Position numbers and translations under genes: made by a program. Shown piece after piece: positions 16,362 through 24,999 of a stretch of DNA of 64,000 nucleotides. Source of the stretch: CAYNKA01 sp964397655 (GTDB lineage Bacteria > Spirochaetota > Spirochaetia > DTKZ01); the NCBI GenBank assembly GCA_964397655.1, contig CAYNKA010000014.1, positions 1-64,000 of the forward strand. The letters are read 5' to 3'. The notes beneath the pieces are model-generated. The model ran no database searches. It was given only the letters and a program-made list of their open reading frames with translations, and had not been told where the DNA came from. Each line of letters begins with the position of its first letter. The first letter of the stretch is position 1.

Positions 16362-17738
16362 TCAAGAATGCGTTAACCGGTGAATCCATTTCCCCGACCG
16401 CAGCCTGAAGAACCCGACGGCCGCCTTCACCGTTTCCTCGATCGAGAGGGCGGCATAGACGCACCACACCGGAAGGCCGAGGACCAGGCCGGCGAGAACC
16501 GCGAGAGGAACGCCGATCAGCCAAACGCCGAGGCCTTCGAGAAAAAGGCTGTAGCGGGTATCTCCCCCGCTCCGCAGAATGCCCACGACGAGGTGCCAGC
16601 CGAATATCTTCGCGGGAAGGAAGAGGGCGAAGAGGATCACGACGGATTTCGCATCGTCCAGGGAGGCTCTCGAAACGTTGAAGACGAGGGGAAGGAGCGG
16701 CAGGGCAGCGATCACGAGAATCCCCATGAGAGCGCCGAGGACCGGACCGAGCAGGGCGTAGGCGTTCGCGTAATACCGGGCCTTGTCGAATTCCCCGGCC
16801 CCGATACGGTTACCGACCATGACGGCGCAGGCGTTGCTGGTGCCGAAGAAAAGCACCACGGCGAATTTCGCGAGCGTGTCCGCGATGGTGAAGGACGCGA
16901 GGGCTTCCGTCCCCATCCTTGCATAAACGAAGCTGTACATCGTCATGCCGAGGGCCCAGATGAATTCGTTCAGGATGACCGGGCTTGCAGTCCTGAAAAA
17001 CCGCTTCACGTAAGATCCGGAGATCGAAAAAAGCTCCCGCGGGGACGAAGCGGCCGGCGTCTTCAGGCGGTACACCGAGACGACGAGGATCAGAGTTTCG
17101 ACCGCGCGAGAGAGAACGGTCGCGGCCGCCGCACCGGCGACGCCAAGCGCGGGGAAACCGAAACTGCCGAAGATGAGGAGGTAATTGCCCGCGGTGTTCA
17201 GGACGAGGGCGGCGGCCGTCGAGTACAGGGGCATCTTCACGATGCCCATGGACCTGAGGACGTTCGCGTATGCGAAGCTCACCGCGGTGAACCAGTAGCT
17301 CGCGGCCACGATCCTGAGATAGCGCGATCCGAGCCGGACGACATCGGCGTCCTTCGTGAAGAAGGAGAGAAGCAGTTCCGGGACGAGGAGGACGGTCAGG
17401 CCGAAGACTGTGGCGCCGGCCGTCACCGCAAGAAGACAGAAACCGAGGGCTTCGTGGATGCGATGGGTGTCCCCCCTGCCCCAATACTGGGCGGTGAACG
17501 CCGCCGTCCCGCTCGCGATCCCGAAAAAAAGAAGGATCATGAGAAAGTAGATCTGATTCGAGATCGCAACCGCCGCGATTTCCTTCTCCCCGAGCCTGCC
17601 GATCATGATGGTGTCCACCATGTTGAGGCTCGAGATGATGAGGTTCTGCAGCGCAACCGGCAGGGAAAGCGAAAGCAGGGAACGAAAAAAATCCCGGTCC
17701 CGCGCCAGGCGCTTAACGAAAAGCTTGAAATCGTGCAT
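16362..17738 (-). CDS. MATE-family efflux transporter
   Basis: A 458-residue inner-membrane protein with about 12 hydrophobic segments in two MatE repeats. The signature SLPVALQNLIISSLNMVDTI, then MIGRLGEKEIAAVAISNQIY is typical of helix 1-2. Such proteins export cationic drugs or metabolites using Na+ or H+. It follows ppk1 by 14 bases, with no strong binding site, which suggests read-through from the polyphosphate operon. Substrate unknown. Alternative start codons downstream would remove part of helix 1, so 17738 is preferred. Confidence 0.9.
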   Translation of the reverse strand: MHDFKLFVKRLARDRDFFRSLLSLSLPVALQNLIISSLNMVDTIMIGRLGEKEIAAVAISNQIYFLMILLFFGIASGTAAFTAQYWGRGDTHRIHEALGFCLLAVTAGATVFGLTVLLVPELLLSFFTKDADVVRLGSRYLRIVAASYWFTAVSFAYANVLRSMGIVKMPLYSTAAALVLNTAGNYLLIFGSFGFPALGVAGAAAATVLSRAVETLILVVSVYRLKTPAASSPRELFSISGSYVKRFFRTASPVILNEFIWALGMTMYSFVYARMGTEALASFTIADTLAKFAVVLFFGTSNACAVMVGNRIGAGEFDKARYYANAYALLGPVLGALMGILVIAALPLLPLVFNVSRASLDDAKSVVILFALFLPAKIFGWHLVVGILRSGGDTRYSLFLEGLGVWLIGVPLAVLAGLVLGLPVWCVYAALSIEETVKAAVGFFRLRSGKWIHRLTHS

Positions 17739-17752
17739 GGGAGGTCCGAAAC

Positions 17753-19912
17753 CTATTCTGCGGCCTTCATTCTCGGAGGCTTCCGCCGTACCGTGAATTC
17801 CTTCCGGTTCGTCATGTCCGTTTCCTCGGATTTTCTAAGGGCCTCCTCGTAGAAGAACCGCTGGCTTCTCATCGCCGATTTGACGCCGTCGGGAGTCTTT
17901 CGCCGATACGTTCCCTTGTGGTTGAGGACGTAGGCATTCACATTGTCCTGGAAAAAAACCTTGAGCATCTTAACGATCCGCCTCAAAAGCTCGGGGGCTT
18001 CTACGGGAAAGAGCAGCTCCACCCTCCGTTCGAGGTTTCTCGTCATCCAATCCGCCGAGGCGCAGTACACTTCCTCCGATCCGTTGTTGTAGAAATAGAA
18101 CACGCGGGCGTGCTCGAGGTAGCGGTCGACGATGCTCACCACCGTGATGTTCTCGCTGACTCCGGGGATTCCGGGCACGAGCATGCACGTCCCCCTGACG
18201 TTGAGGAGAATCTTCACGCCGTGCTGGGAGGCCCGATAAAGGGCCTTGATGACGTCGACGTCCGCGAGCGAATTCATCTTCGCCATGATGCAGCCGGGAT
18301 CCTCCTTCGTACTCCGCGAGGCCTCGCGTTCGACGAGCATGAGGATGCGGTTCTTCATCGCCGAAGGCGCCATCACCAGCTTCCTCAGGTTGGGTATGGC
18401 CGAGTAGCCGGTGATCGCGTTGAAGAAGAGCGAGGCTTCGTAGGTCAGGTCGTCCCTGCAGGTGAAGAAGCCGAGATCGGTGTACTGCTTCGCGGTGCGG
18501 TCGTTGTAGTTTCCCGTGCCCAGATGCAGGTAACGCTTTATGCCTCCTTCCTCTCGTCTGACGACGAGCAGGGCCTTGGCGTGGACCTTGAGCCGGGCGA
18601 TGCCGTAGATGACTATGACGCCCGCCCGCTCCAAACGCTCCGCCCAGCCGATGTTTCTTTCCTCGTCGAACCTCGCCTTGAGCTCCACGAGGGCGGTGAC
18701 CTGCTTCCCGTTCCGGGCCGCGAGTTCGAGGGCCTGCACGATGGAGGAATCCCCGGACGTCCGGTACAGCGTCGCCTTGATGGCGAGCACGGAGGGATCG
18801 GAAGCAGCCTCGTTCACGAACCTGACGACGGGATAGAAGGACTCGAAGGGATGATGGAGGAGTATGTCCTTCTTCGAGATGGAATTCCAGACCGGCTCGT
18901 CGTCCGGAATGTCCGGAGACCTGCAGGGCTTCCATTTCTCGTCGCGGATAGAATCGAAGCCGGGCACCGAGGAAAGTTCCATGAGGCTCTTGAGGTCGAG
19001 CGGGCCCTGGTGCTCGTAGACCTCCTTGGGCGTGAGTCCGAGGATCTCGCGAAGCCGGTCGCGGAGCCGGGTACTTGTGTTGATGACCGTGAGCCTCACC
19101 ACCATGCTGTGCTGGCGATTGACGATCACCTCCTCCATGGCCCCCACGAAATCCTCGTCCTGTTCCTCGTCGACGCCGAAATCCGCGTCTCGCGCCACGC
19201 GGAACAGGATGGACTCCTTGATGTCGTAGCCGTGGAACAGATGGAAGGCGTGCTCGAAAACGACGTACTCGAGGAGCGTGAACATGACCTTGTCGGCCGG
19301 CCCGGGGAGAAAGATGATGCGCGGTAGACTCGAGGGAACCTGCACGAACGCGAGCCGTTCGTCACCCTCGATCCCGTCGGAATTCCCCTCCTGGGGCTTG
19401 AGAAGGAAGGCCGCGTGGAGCTTGAGGTTGCCGAGGGAAAGCGCGTCCACGGATCCCTCCACCCGCACGGGAGTCAGGACCGGGAAAATTTCCCGCTCGA
19501 AGAGCTCCTTGAGGAAGAGGTCCTGCTCCCCCGAGCAGTCCCTGGGATGCACGAAGATGAGCCCGTTCTTCGCGAGGAGGGGAAACACCTCCTCGTGCAG
19601 GCAACGGTACTGCTGGGAAACGACGTCCTTCACCCGGGATGAGATGGCAGTGAGTTGGTCTTCGGGGCTCATGCCGGAAGGACAGGAGATGTAGTTTCCC
19701 ATGAGGAGCTGACGCTTTATCGCGGCCACGCGGATCATGAAGAACTCGTCGAAGTTCGAGCTCACGATGCAGAGGAATTTCAACCGCTCGAGGGGCTTGT
19801 TCGAGGGATCCAGGGCCTGGTCCAACACGCGATGGTTGAATTCGATCCAGCTGAGCTCGCGATTGAAGAATGGGAGTTTTTCCTGGATCTCGGATTTTTT
19901 CATGCCAGTCAT
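17753..19912 (-). CDS. ppk1: Polyphosphate kinase 1
   Basis: A 719-residue PPK1 of full family length. The N-domain signature FFNRELSWIEFNHRVLDQA, the head domain and the two phospholipase-D-like catalytic domains are present; the phosphorylated His lies in HLGTGNYNDRTA (about 450) and a second catalytic His in YLEHARVFYF (about 605). It makes polyphosphate from ATP reversibly at the membrane. GAGG stands six bases before the ATG at 19912. It is 16 bases after ppx, so synthesis and degradation enzymes are co-transcribed. Confidence 0.96.
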   Translation of the reverse strand: MTGMKKSEIQEKLPFFNRELSWIEFNHRVLDQALDPSNKPLERLKFLCIVSSNFDEFFMIRVAAIKRQLLMGNYISCPSGMSPEDQLTAISSRVKDVVSQQYRCLHEEVFPLLAKNGLIFVHPRDCSGEQDLFLKELFEREIFPVLTPVRVEGSVDALSLGNLKLHAAFLLKPQEGNSDGIEGDERLAFVQVPSSLPRIIFLPGPADKVMFTLLEYVVFEHAFHLFHGYDIKESILFRVARDADFGVDEEQDEDFVGAMEEVIVNRQHSMVVRLTVINTSTRLRDRLREILGLTPKEVYEHQGPLDLKSLMELSSVPGFDSIRDEKWKPCRSPDIPDDEPVWNSISKKDILLHHPFESFYPVVRFVNEAASDPSVLAIKATLYRTSGDSSIVQALELAARNGKQVTALVELKARFDEERNIGWAERLERAGVIVIYGIARLKVHAKALLVVRREEGGIKRYLHLGTGNYNDRTAKQYTDLGFFTCRDDLTYEASLFFNAITGYSAIPNLRKLVMAPSAMKNRILMLVEREASRSTKEDPGCIMAKMNSLADVDVIKALYRASQHGVKILLNVRGTCMLVPGIPGVSENITVVSIVDRYLEHARVFYFYNNGSEEVYCASADWMTRNLERRVELLFPVEAPELLRRIVKMLKVFFQDNVNAYVLNHKGTYRRKTPDGVKSAMRSQRFFYEEALRKSEETDMTNRKEFTVRRKPPRMKAAE

Positions 19913-19928
19913 CTTGAACCTCGCACTC

Positions 19929-21464
19929 CTACACCAATCGGACCCGGTATCCGAATACTTCCTCGAACATCTCGCCCTTCAACCTGAGGCCGGTGAGCTC
20001 CACGATGGGATCGCCCGCATATTCCGCGTGGAGGAGGATCTCGTCTTCCTGCTTTTCGAGACGCAGGTTCTTGATCCTCTGGATGTGTCCCCGGTCCAGC
20101 CCGTCGGCTACGCGGAGAATCGCGGCGATCTTGAGCACGGTGATCCTCTCCTCCCTCCGGAGGGAGACGAAGTTGACGTGGTTGGCCACGGGCTGGATCT
20201 TGCGGTGATACCGCACGACGTTGGAGATGATCCTGATGTCGCCGCGGGAAAAGCCGAACATCTCGGAATTCGAAATGATGTACTGGCCGTGCTTGTGATG
20301 CCCCGCGGTGTTGATGTAATTGCCGATGTCGTGAAGTATGGCCGAGGTCTCGAGGAGGAGGCGGGCGTGGGAATCGAGCCCGTGCTCCTCCCGGAACTGG
20401 TCGAAGATCTGCAGGGAAAGCTTCGCCACCTGGAGCCCGTGCGCTTCGTCGAAATGGAACTTCCTTCCGAGGGAGAGGGCGGACGCCACCACCTGGGAAT
20501 AGAAATGCCGTTCCACTGCGCGCGAGGTGTCGAGGGCGAAGCTGAGCAGAACGCCTTCCCGGATGCTCACGTCGGGGACGATGAGGGTGCCGGCGGACGT
20601 CGCGTCGAGGAAGAACTTGTTCATGAGAAGCGCGGGGACGAGCCCCTCGGCCTCGTTGTACGTCACCTGGAGGAGCCTTACGCACTCGTCGAGGGTGCAT
20701 TTCTGGAGCCTGGACACGAACTCGTGGAAGACGCCCTTTTCGATGATCGAATAATGCTCGTGAACCTTCTTCCCGACCTTCTCCGCGGAAAGCCTCGCGT
20801 CGCCGCCCACGGCGACGAAATACTTGATCCTGGAAAGCTGGAACTCCGCGTCCAGCATCTCCTGCATGTTCCTTATGTTCTCCCTGATGTAGCCTTCGAT
20901 GTGGCTGTATCTGTCCGTATCGGGCTTGAGATGCTGCTCGATCCTCACCGTTCCGATCCTGAGCGAATGGGCGGCGACCATCCTTCCCCGCCTGAGCAGC
21001 ATGATTTCCGTCGAGCCTCCGCCCACTTCGATGATGAGGGTGTTGGTGCGGGCGATCTCCCGGCGGATCGCCTTCACGGCGTGCTGGACCGCGAGGTAGG
21101 TGAGATGGTTCTCCTCGATGCCCTCGATGACGTCGACCCTGAGCCCCGTCCTCAGGAACACCCGGTCGATGAAGGTGTCCCGGTTCTTCGCCTCCCGTAT
21201 GGCCGACGTCGCCACGACGCGGACGTCCTGCAGCGGGATCTTCCATCCTTCGAGCATCTCCACGAAACCGGAGAGGATCCTGAGGGCGAGGAGGGTCGTA
21301 TCCCGGCTTATGACGCCGGTCATGAACACGTCCTTGCCGAGGGGGATCGGCTTTATGGCACGGTCGATCCTCCGCCATTCCCCCCTGTCGTCGATTTCGG
21401 CGATGACCATCCGGATGGCGGTCGATCCCATGTCGATGACCGCCACGAGCTTTGGAGTTCTCAT
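19929..21464 (-). CDS. ppx: Ppx/GppA-family phosphatase with HD domain
   Basis: A 511-residue exopolyphosphatase/guanosine pentaphosphatase. The ASKHA N-terminus shows AVIDMGSTAIRMVIAE, VVATSAIREAKN and IIEVGGGSTEIML (about 1-300). The C-terminal HD-type helical domain has ILHDIGNYINTAGHHKHGQY (about 380). It removes terminal phosphate from polyphosphate and perhaps pppGpp; the two activities cannot be separated by eye. The ATG at 21464 overlaps the ROK stop (ATGA) and GAAGGAAG lies before it. Confidence 0.93.
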   Translation of the reverse strand: MRTPKLVAVIDMGSTAIRMVIAEIDDRGEWRRIDRAIKPIPLGKDVFMTGVISRDTTLLALRILSGFVEMLEGWKIPLQDVRVVATSAIREAKNRDTFIDRVFLRTGLRVDVIEGIEENHLTYLAVQHAVKAIRREIARTNTLIIEVGGGSTEIMLLRRGRMVAAHSLRIGTVRIEQHLKPDTDRYSHIEGYIRENIRNMQEMLDAEFQLSRIKYFVAVGGDARLSAEKVGKKVHEHYSIIEKGVFHEFVSRLQKCTLDECVRLLQVTYNEAEGLVPALLMNKFFLDATSAGTLIVPDVSIREGVLLSFALDTSRAVERHFYSQVVASALSLGRKFHFDEAHGLQVAKLSLQIFDQFREEHGLDSHARLLLETSAILHDIGNYINTAGHHKHGQYIISNSEMFGFSRGDIRIISNVVRYHRKIQPVANHVNFVSLRREERITVLKIAAILRVADGLDRGHIQRIKNLRLEKQEDEILLHAEYAGDPIVELTGLRLKGEMFEEVFGYRVRLV

Positions 21465-22435
21465 TCCGCTTCCTTCATCCGTTCCAGCAGCAGCAGAGAA
21501 GCTCCGATGGCCACGGCGTCGTCCCCGAGTTCGGACTTGAGGACCCGGACCGACTTCACCAGCTCCGGCACGGCGAATTCGCGCATCGTCTTCTCAGCGG
21601 ATTCAACATACCGTTCGCCGAGTTTTTCAACAAGTCCTCCGCCGAGGACGATGGCTTCGGGATTGAAGATGTTCACGCAGTTCGCCATGCCTATGCCGAG
21701 GAAACGCGCGGACTCCTCCACGAGTCTCTCGATCTCTCGTTCCCCCGCGGCCACCGCCTTGGCGATCACCCCGCTCTTCACCTTGCGGAAATCCGTTCCC
21801 GCCTTCTCGAGCACCGTGGGGGCCTTGCCGGCTGCGGCGAGGACGACCGCCTCCTTCGCCATGCCTATCCGGGACACATGGGCTTCGAGACAGCCTTTCC
21901 TGCCGCAGCCGCAGGGCTTCCCTCCGGTCGCCTGCACGATGGTGTGGCCCACTTCACCCGCTCCACCGAAGGCGCCGCGATAGAGCCTGCCGTCCAGCAC
22001 GAGGCCCGAGCCGAGCCCCGTCCCGGGAAACAGGCCGATCACGTGACTCAGGCCTCGGGCGGCCCCCCGTTTCGTCTCTCCGTAGGTCCCGGCGTTCACG
22101 TCGTTCTCGACGAGAACGGGTACGTCGAATTTCTTCTCGGCCGTCTTCCTGAGGGGAAAATCTACGAAACCGATGTTCGGAGCGTTCAGCACGATCCCCC
22201 GTTTGAAATCGACGGCTCCGGGAATGGCGAAACAGATCCCTTCTACGTCCTCCGAATCGATCTTTCCGGCCTCGAGACATTCCCGGACGCAGGAGACCAT
22301 GCTCTCGAACACCTTTTCGCCATCGCCCAGTCCCGTCGTCCTCCGCTTGAGTCTGGCGGCGGGAATTCCCTTCCGGTCGAAGACCATGCAGAGCATCTTC
22401 GTTCCGCCGAGATCGAAGCCTATCGTGTATTTCAT
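21461..22435 (-). CDS. ROK-family sugar kinase, glucokinase-like
   Basis: A 324-residue ROK kinase. The phosphate-binding loop is GFDLGGTKMLCMVFD, the catalytic Asp lies in VLVENDVNAGTYGE, the ROK zinc motif is CGCGRKGCLEAHVS and the second nucleotide loop is GLFPGTGLGSGLV. There is no N-terminal HTH, so it is an enzyme, not a NagC/Mlc-type repressor. Some bacterial ROK kinases use polyphosphate as donor; the operon with ppx and ppk1 makes that possible here, but sequence alone does not show it. Start follows GAGCGGGG. Confidence 0.9.
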   Translation of the reverse strand: MKYTIGFDLGGTKMLCMVFDRKGIPAARLKRRTTGLGDGEKVFESMVSCVRECLEAGKIDSEDVEGICFAIPGAVDFKRGIVLNAPNIGFVDFPLRKTAEKKFDVPVLVENDVNAGTYGETKRGAARGLSHVIGLFPGTGLGSGLVLDGRLYRGAFGGAGEVGHTIVQATGGKPCGCGRKGCLEAHVSRIGMAKEAVVLAAAGKAPTVLEKAGTDFRKVKSGVIAKAVAAGEREIERLVEESARFLGIGMANCVNIFNPEAIVLGGGLVEKLGERYVESAEKTMREFAVPELVKSVRVLKSELGDDAVAIGASLLLLERMKEAE

Positions 22436-22444
22436 CCCCGCTCC

Positions 22445-23668
22445 TCAGGAATCCGGAGAATGCGAGATCGCGACGTCGGCGCACCCGCAGGTCCTGTTCT
22501 TCCCGCTCCGCTTCCCCAGATAGAGGGCCTCGTCCGCCTGCTTGAGAGCTTCCTCGAACGTGCAGTCCGGCGAGCATCTGGCGACTCCGGCTGTCACGGT
22601 GACGGGTATCCTCGTCCCTCCGCACTCGAACTCGTAATTCGCGACCGAGCAACGGATGCGTTCCGCCGCGTCCTTCATCCCGGCTTCCTCGAGATCCGGA
22701 AAGAGGATCAGGAATTCCTCCCCTCCCCAGCGAATCGCAGTATCCTGGCTCCGGACCGAGTCGTTGATCAGCTTTCCGAGCTCGCGAAGAACGGCGTCTC
22801 CGCAGTCGTGTCCGTAGTTGTCGTTGATGGCCTTGAAATCGTCGATGTCCAGGAGGGCGAGGGAAACCGTCTCGCCCGACGAGACGAGGCCTTCCACCTC
22901 GTTCTTCAGGATTTCATCCAGCCCTCTCCTGTTCAGGAGTCCGGTGAGCTGATCGGTGCGGGAGAGCAGATCGAGTTCCCGATTCCTGATGACCATGTGC
23001 CTGTTCCGGAGGATCAGCTTGTCGATGGGCGCGGAGATCCGGAAGATGATGACGTAGAGGATGCCGAGGATGATCGCGATGACCATGCCGCTCGTCGCGA
23101 CGAACAGGTACAGGAATTCGTTCTGTACGGCGTATTTCAATTCTCCGTCATACTTGAGGTTGACCCAACCGACCGGCGTCCCTTCATGATCGGAAAGACG
23201 CATGACGAGCGTGTCGTCCGAGGGGAAAACTATCTCCTTGAGCATCGGGTAGGGGTCTTTGAGATTCAGACTCCTGATGGTCCAATCGAGGAGATACCCG
23301 ATGAACCAGAAAGGCCCGGAACCGAATCGGTCGACCACCCGGTAGCTCGGGGGCTCTCCGACGCCGAAGGTGACGACGATGCCGGGCGAGAGATAGGGTT
23401 TGATTTCCTCCAGAACGGGGGACCCGGAGCTGAGGGGAACGGTTCCCTTGTACAACGTGGAACTCGAGCTCCGCCATCCGTCGCCGGAAACCATGTCGAG
23501 GAAAAGAAGCGTCAGCCTGAGGTCGGCGAGCATCCGTATCCGCTCTACGTGCGCCATGTCGATCCTCATGATGCGAAAAACGCTGGATGCGGTGAAGACG
23601 GAAAGCCCCGCAACGAGGAGTACGACGACGAGAGATAATTTCACTCGCAATGAAAGCCGCTTCTTCAT
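22445..23668 (-). CDS. Membrane-anchored diguanylate cyclase
   Basis: A 407-residue protein with a first transmembrane helix at about 8-30, a sensor region of about 150 residues outside the membrane, a second helix near 185-208 (FLYLFVATSGMVIAIILGIL) and a GGDEF domain from about 235. The active site is RWGGEEF and the substrate loop DIDDFKAINDNYGHDCGD. An RxxD inhibitory site is not obvious. It makes c-di-GMP in response to an extracytoplasmic signal. First gene of the block leading to ROK, ppx and ppk1 (9 base gap). Confidence 0.9.
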   Translation of the reverse strand: MKKRLSLRVKLSLVVVLLVAGLSVFTASSVFRIMRIDMAHVERIRMLADLRLTLLFLDMVSGDGWRSSSSTLYKGTVPLSSGSPVLEEIKPYLSPGIVVTFGVGEPPSYRVVDRFGSGPFWFIGYLLDWTIRSLNLKDPYPMLKEIVFPSDDTLVMRLSDHEGTPVGWVNLKYDGELKYAVQNEFLYLFVATSGMVIAIILGILYVIIFRISAPIDKLILRNRHMVIRNRELDLLSRTDQLTGLLNRRGLDEILKNEVEGLVSSGETVSLALLDIDDFKAINDNYGHDCGDAVLRELGKLINDSVRSQDTAIRWGGEEFLILFPDLEEAGMKDAAERIRCSVANYEFECGGTRIPVTVTAGVARCSPDCTFEEALKQADEALYLGKRSGKNRTCGCADVAISHSPDS

Positions 23669-23727
23669 TCTTGTTTACATAATACGAACTTTACCGCCTT
23701 TTCTTCAAATCCGTTCGAGGAGTCCCC

Positions 23728-24999
23728 TCAGGGAGTCGTCCTCTTCCGGTCCCGCGGAAAGAGCGAGGCTTCCTTCACGTTCTGGAGGCCGAGGATCTTC
23801 TGCGTGAGGCGCTCCAGTCCGATGGCGAAGCCTCCGTGGGGAGGGCAACCGTACTTGAAGATGTCGACGTAGGCCCCGAGCCCCTCGGGGGTGAGGCCGA
23901 ACTTCGGCAAGGCGTCCAGCAGCATGCCGTACTCGTTGATCCTCCGGCCTCCGGTGGTGATTTCGAGGCCGCGGAACAGGAGATCGAAGCTCATGGTCTT
24001 GAGACCGTCGGGAAAGGCGTAGAAGGGCCGCTTCTTCCTGGGGAAGGCGTTCACGAAGACGGCGTCGACGCCGTGCTTCTCCTTCGCCCAGTCGCAGACG
24101 ATGCGCTCGCCTTCGGGATTGATGTCGAAGACCCGCTTCCCGCCGCGCTCGGAGATGATGTCCTTGGCTTCGTCGTAACCGATGCGGGGAATCCTGTCCA
24201 CCTCCTCCGGCTCCGGGACCGTCGAGCCGAAGGCCTCGAGGTCCGCCGCGTTCTCCGCCTTCACGCATGCGAAAACGTGCTTCAGGATGCCGCATTCGAG
24301 ATCCATGAGGTCGTGTTCGGTATCGATGAAGGCCATCTCCACGTCGAGTGAAACGTATTCATTGAGGTGGCGCGGCGTGTCGTGCTTCTCCGCCCGGTAA
24401 GCCGCCCCAATCTCGAAGACCCGTTCCATACCGGAGGACACCATGGCCTGCTTGTAAAACTGGGGCGACTGGGCGAGGAAGACCTTGGTGTCGAAATACT
24501 CGACGGTGAAAAGCCCGGTTCCGCCCTCGGTTCCCGAGCCGATGAGCTTGCTCGTCTTGATTTCGGTGAAGCCCTGGCCGCGGAGGTGTTCGGCGAAGGC
24601 CTTCACGATCGTGGACTGCACGTTGAACACGCTCCGGAGCTTCGGGATGCGGAGCGAGATCATCCTGTTGTCGAGGACCGCGTCCAGGGAGATCTTGTCC
24701 GGATCCTGGTTGATGGGAAGGGGGAGGTCGGGATGCGCGGTGGCGAGAACTTCCACGTTCGCGGCCCGGACCTCGACGCCGCCGGGAGCCTTCTCGTTCT
24801 TCCGGACGGGCCCCTTAACGGACAGGACCGATTCGTGGGAAAAATTCACCTTGCCCTCGAACACGAGCTGGACCATGCCGGTCCGGTCTCTGAGGAGCAC
24901 GAACGAGATGGCGCCGAGTTCCCTGATTCGGTGAACCCAGCCCTTGAGCAGGATTTCCTCGTCGATGTGTTTCGCGACGTCCTTAGCAAGTACCCGCAC
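23728..24999 (-). CDS. aspS: Aspartyl-tRNA synthetase, archaeal/short type, probably non-discriminating
   Basis: A 423-residue class II synthetase: OB-fold anticodon domain (1-105, with LLKGWVHRIRELGAISFVLL), then the catalytic core with motif 2 region GAAYRAEKHDTPRHLNEY and motif 3 GGFAIGLERL. It lacks the roughly 130-residue GAD insertion of bacterial AspRS, so it is the archaeal-type form. Such enzymes in bacteria usually charge both tRNA-Asp and tRNA-Asn; a His after GWV, where I recall Trp in strict archaeal enzymes, agrees with that. It overlaps the gatB fusion by 17 bases, and GatCAB would convert its Asp-tRNA-Asn product. Confidence 0.9.
   Translation of the reverse strand: MRVLAKDVAKHIDEEILLKGWVHRIRELGAISFVLLRDRTGMVQLVFEGKVNFSHESVLSVKGPVRKNEKAPGGVEVRAANVEVLATAHPDLPLPINQDPDKISLDAVLDNRMISLRIPKLRSVFNVQSTIVKAFAEHLRGQGFTEIKTSKLIGSGTEGGTGLFTVEYFDTKVFLAQSPQFYKQAMVSSGMERVFEIGAAYRAEKHDTPRHLNEYVSLDVEMAFIDTEHDLMDLECGILKHVFACVKAENAADLEAFGSTVPEPEEVDRIPRIGYDEAKDIISERGGKRVFDINPEGERIVCDWAKEKHGVDAVFVNAFPRKKRPFYAFPDGLKTMSFDLLFRGLEITTGGRRINEYGMLLDALPKFGLTPEGLGAYVDIFKYGCPPHGGFAIGLERLTQKILGLQNVKEASLFPRDRKRTTP

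Noticed and set aside
19737..23638. Very long plus-strand frames opposite ppx, ROK and cyclase genes
   Set aside because: They mirror the codon bias of GC-rich genes on the other strand, lack binding sites and have biased composition.
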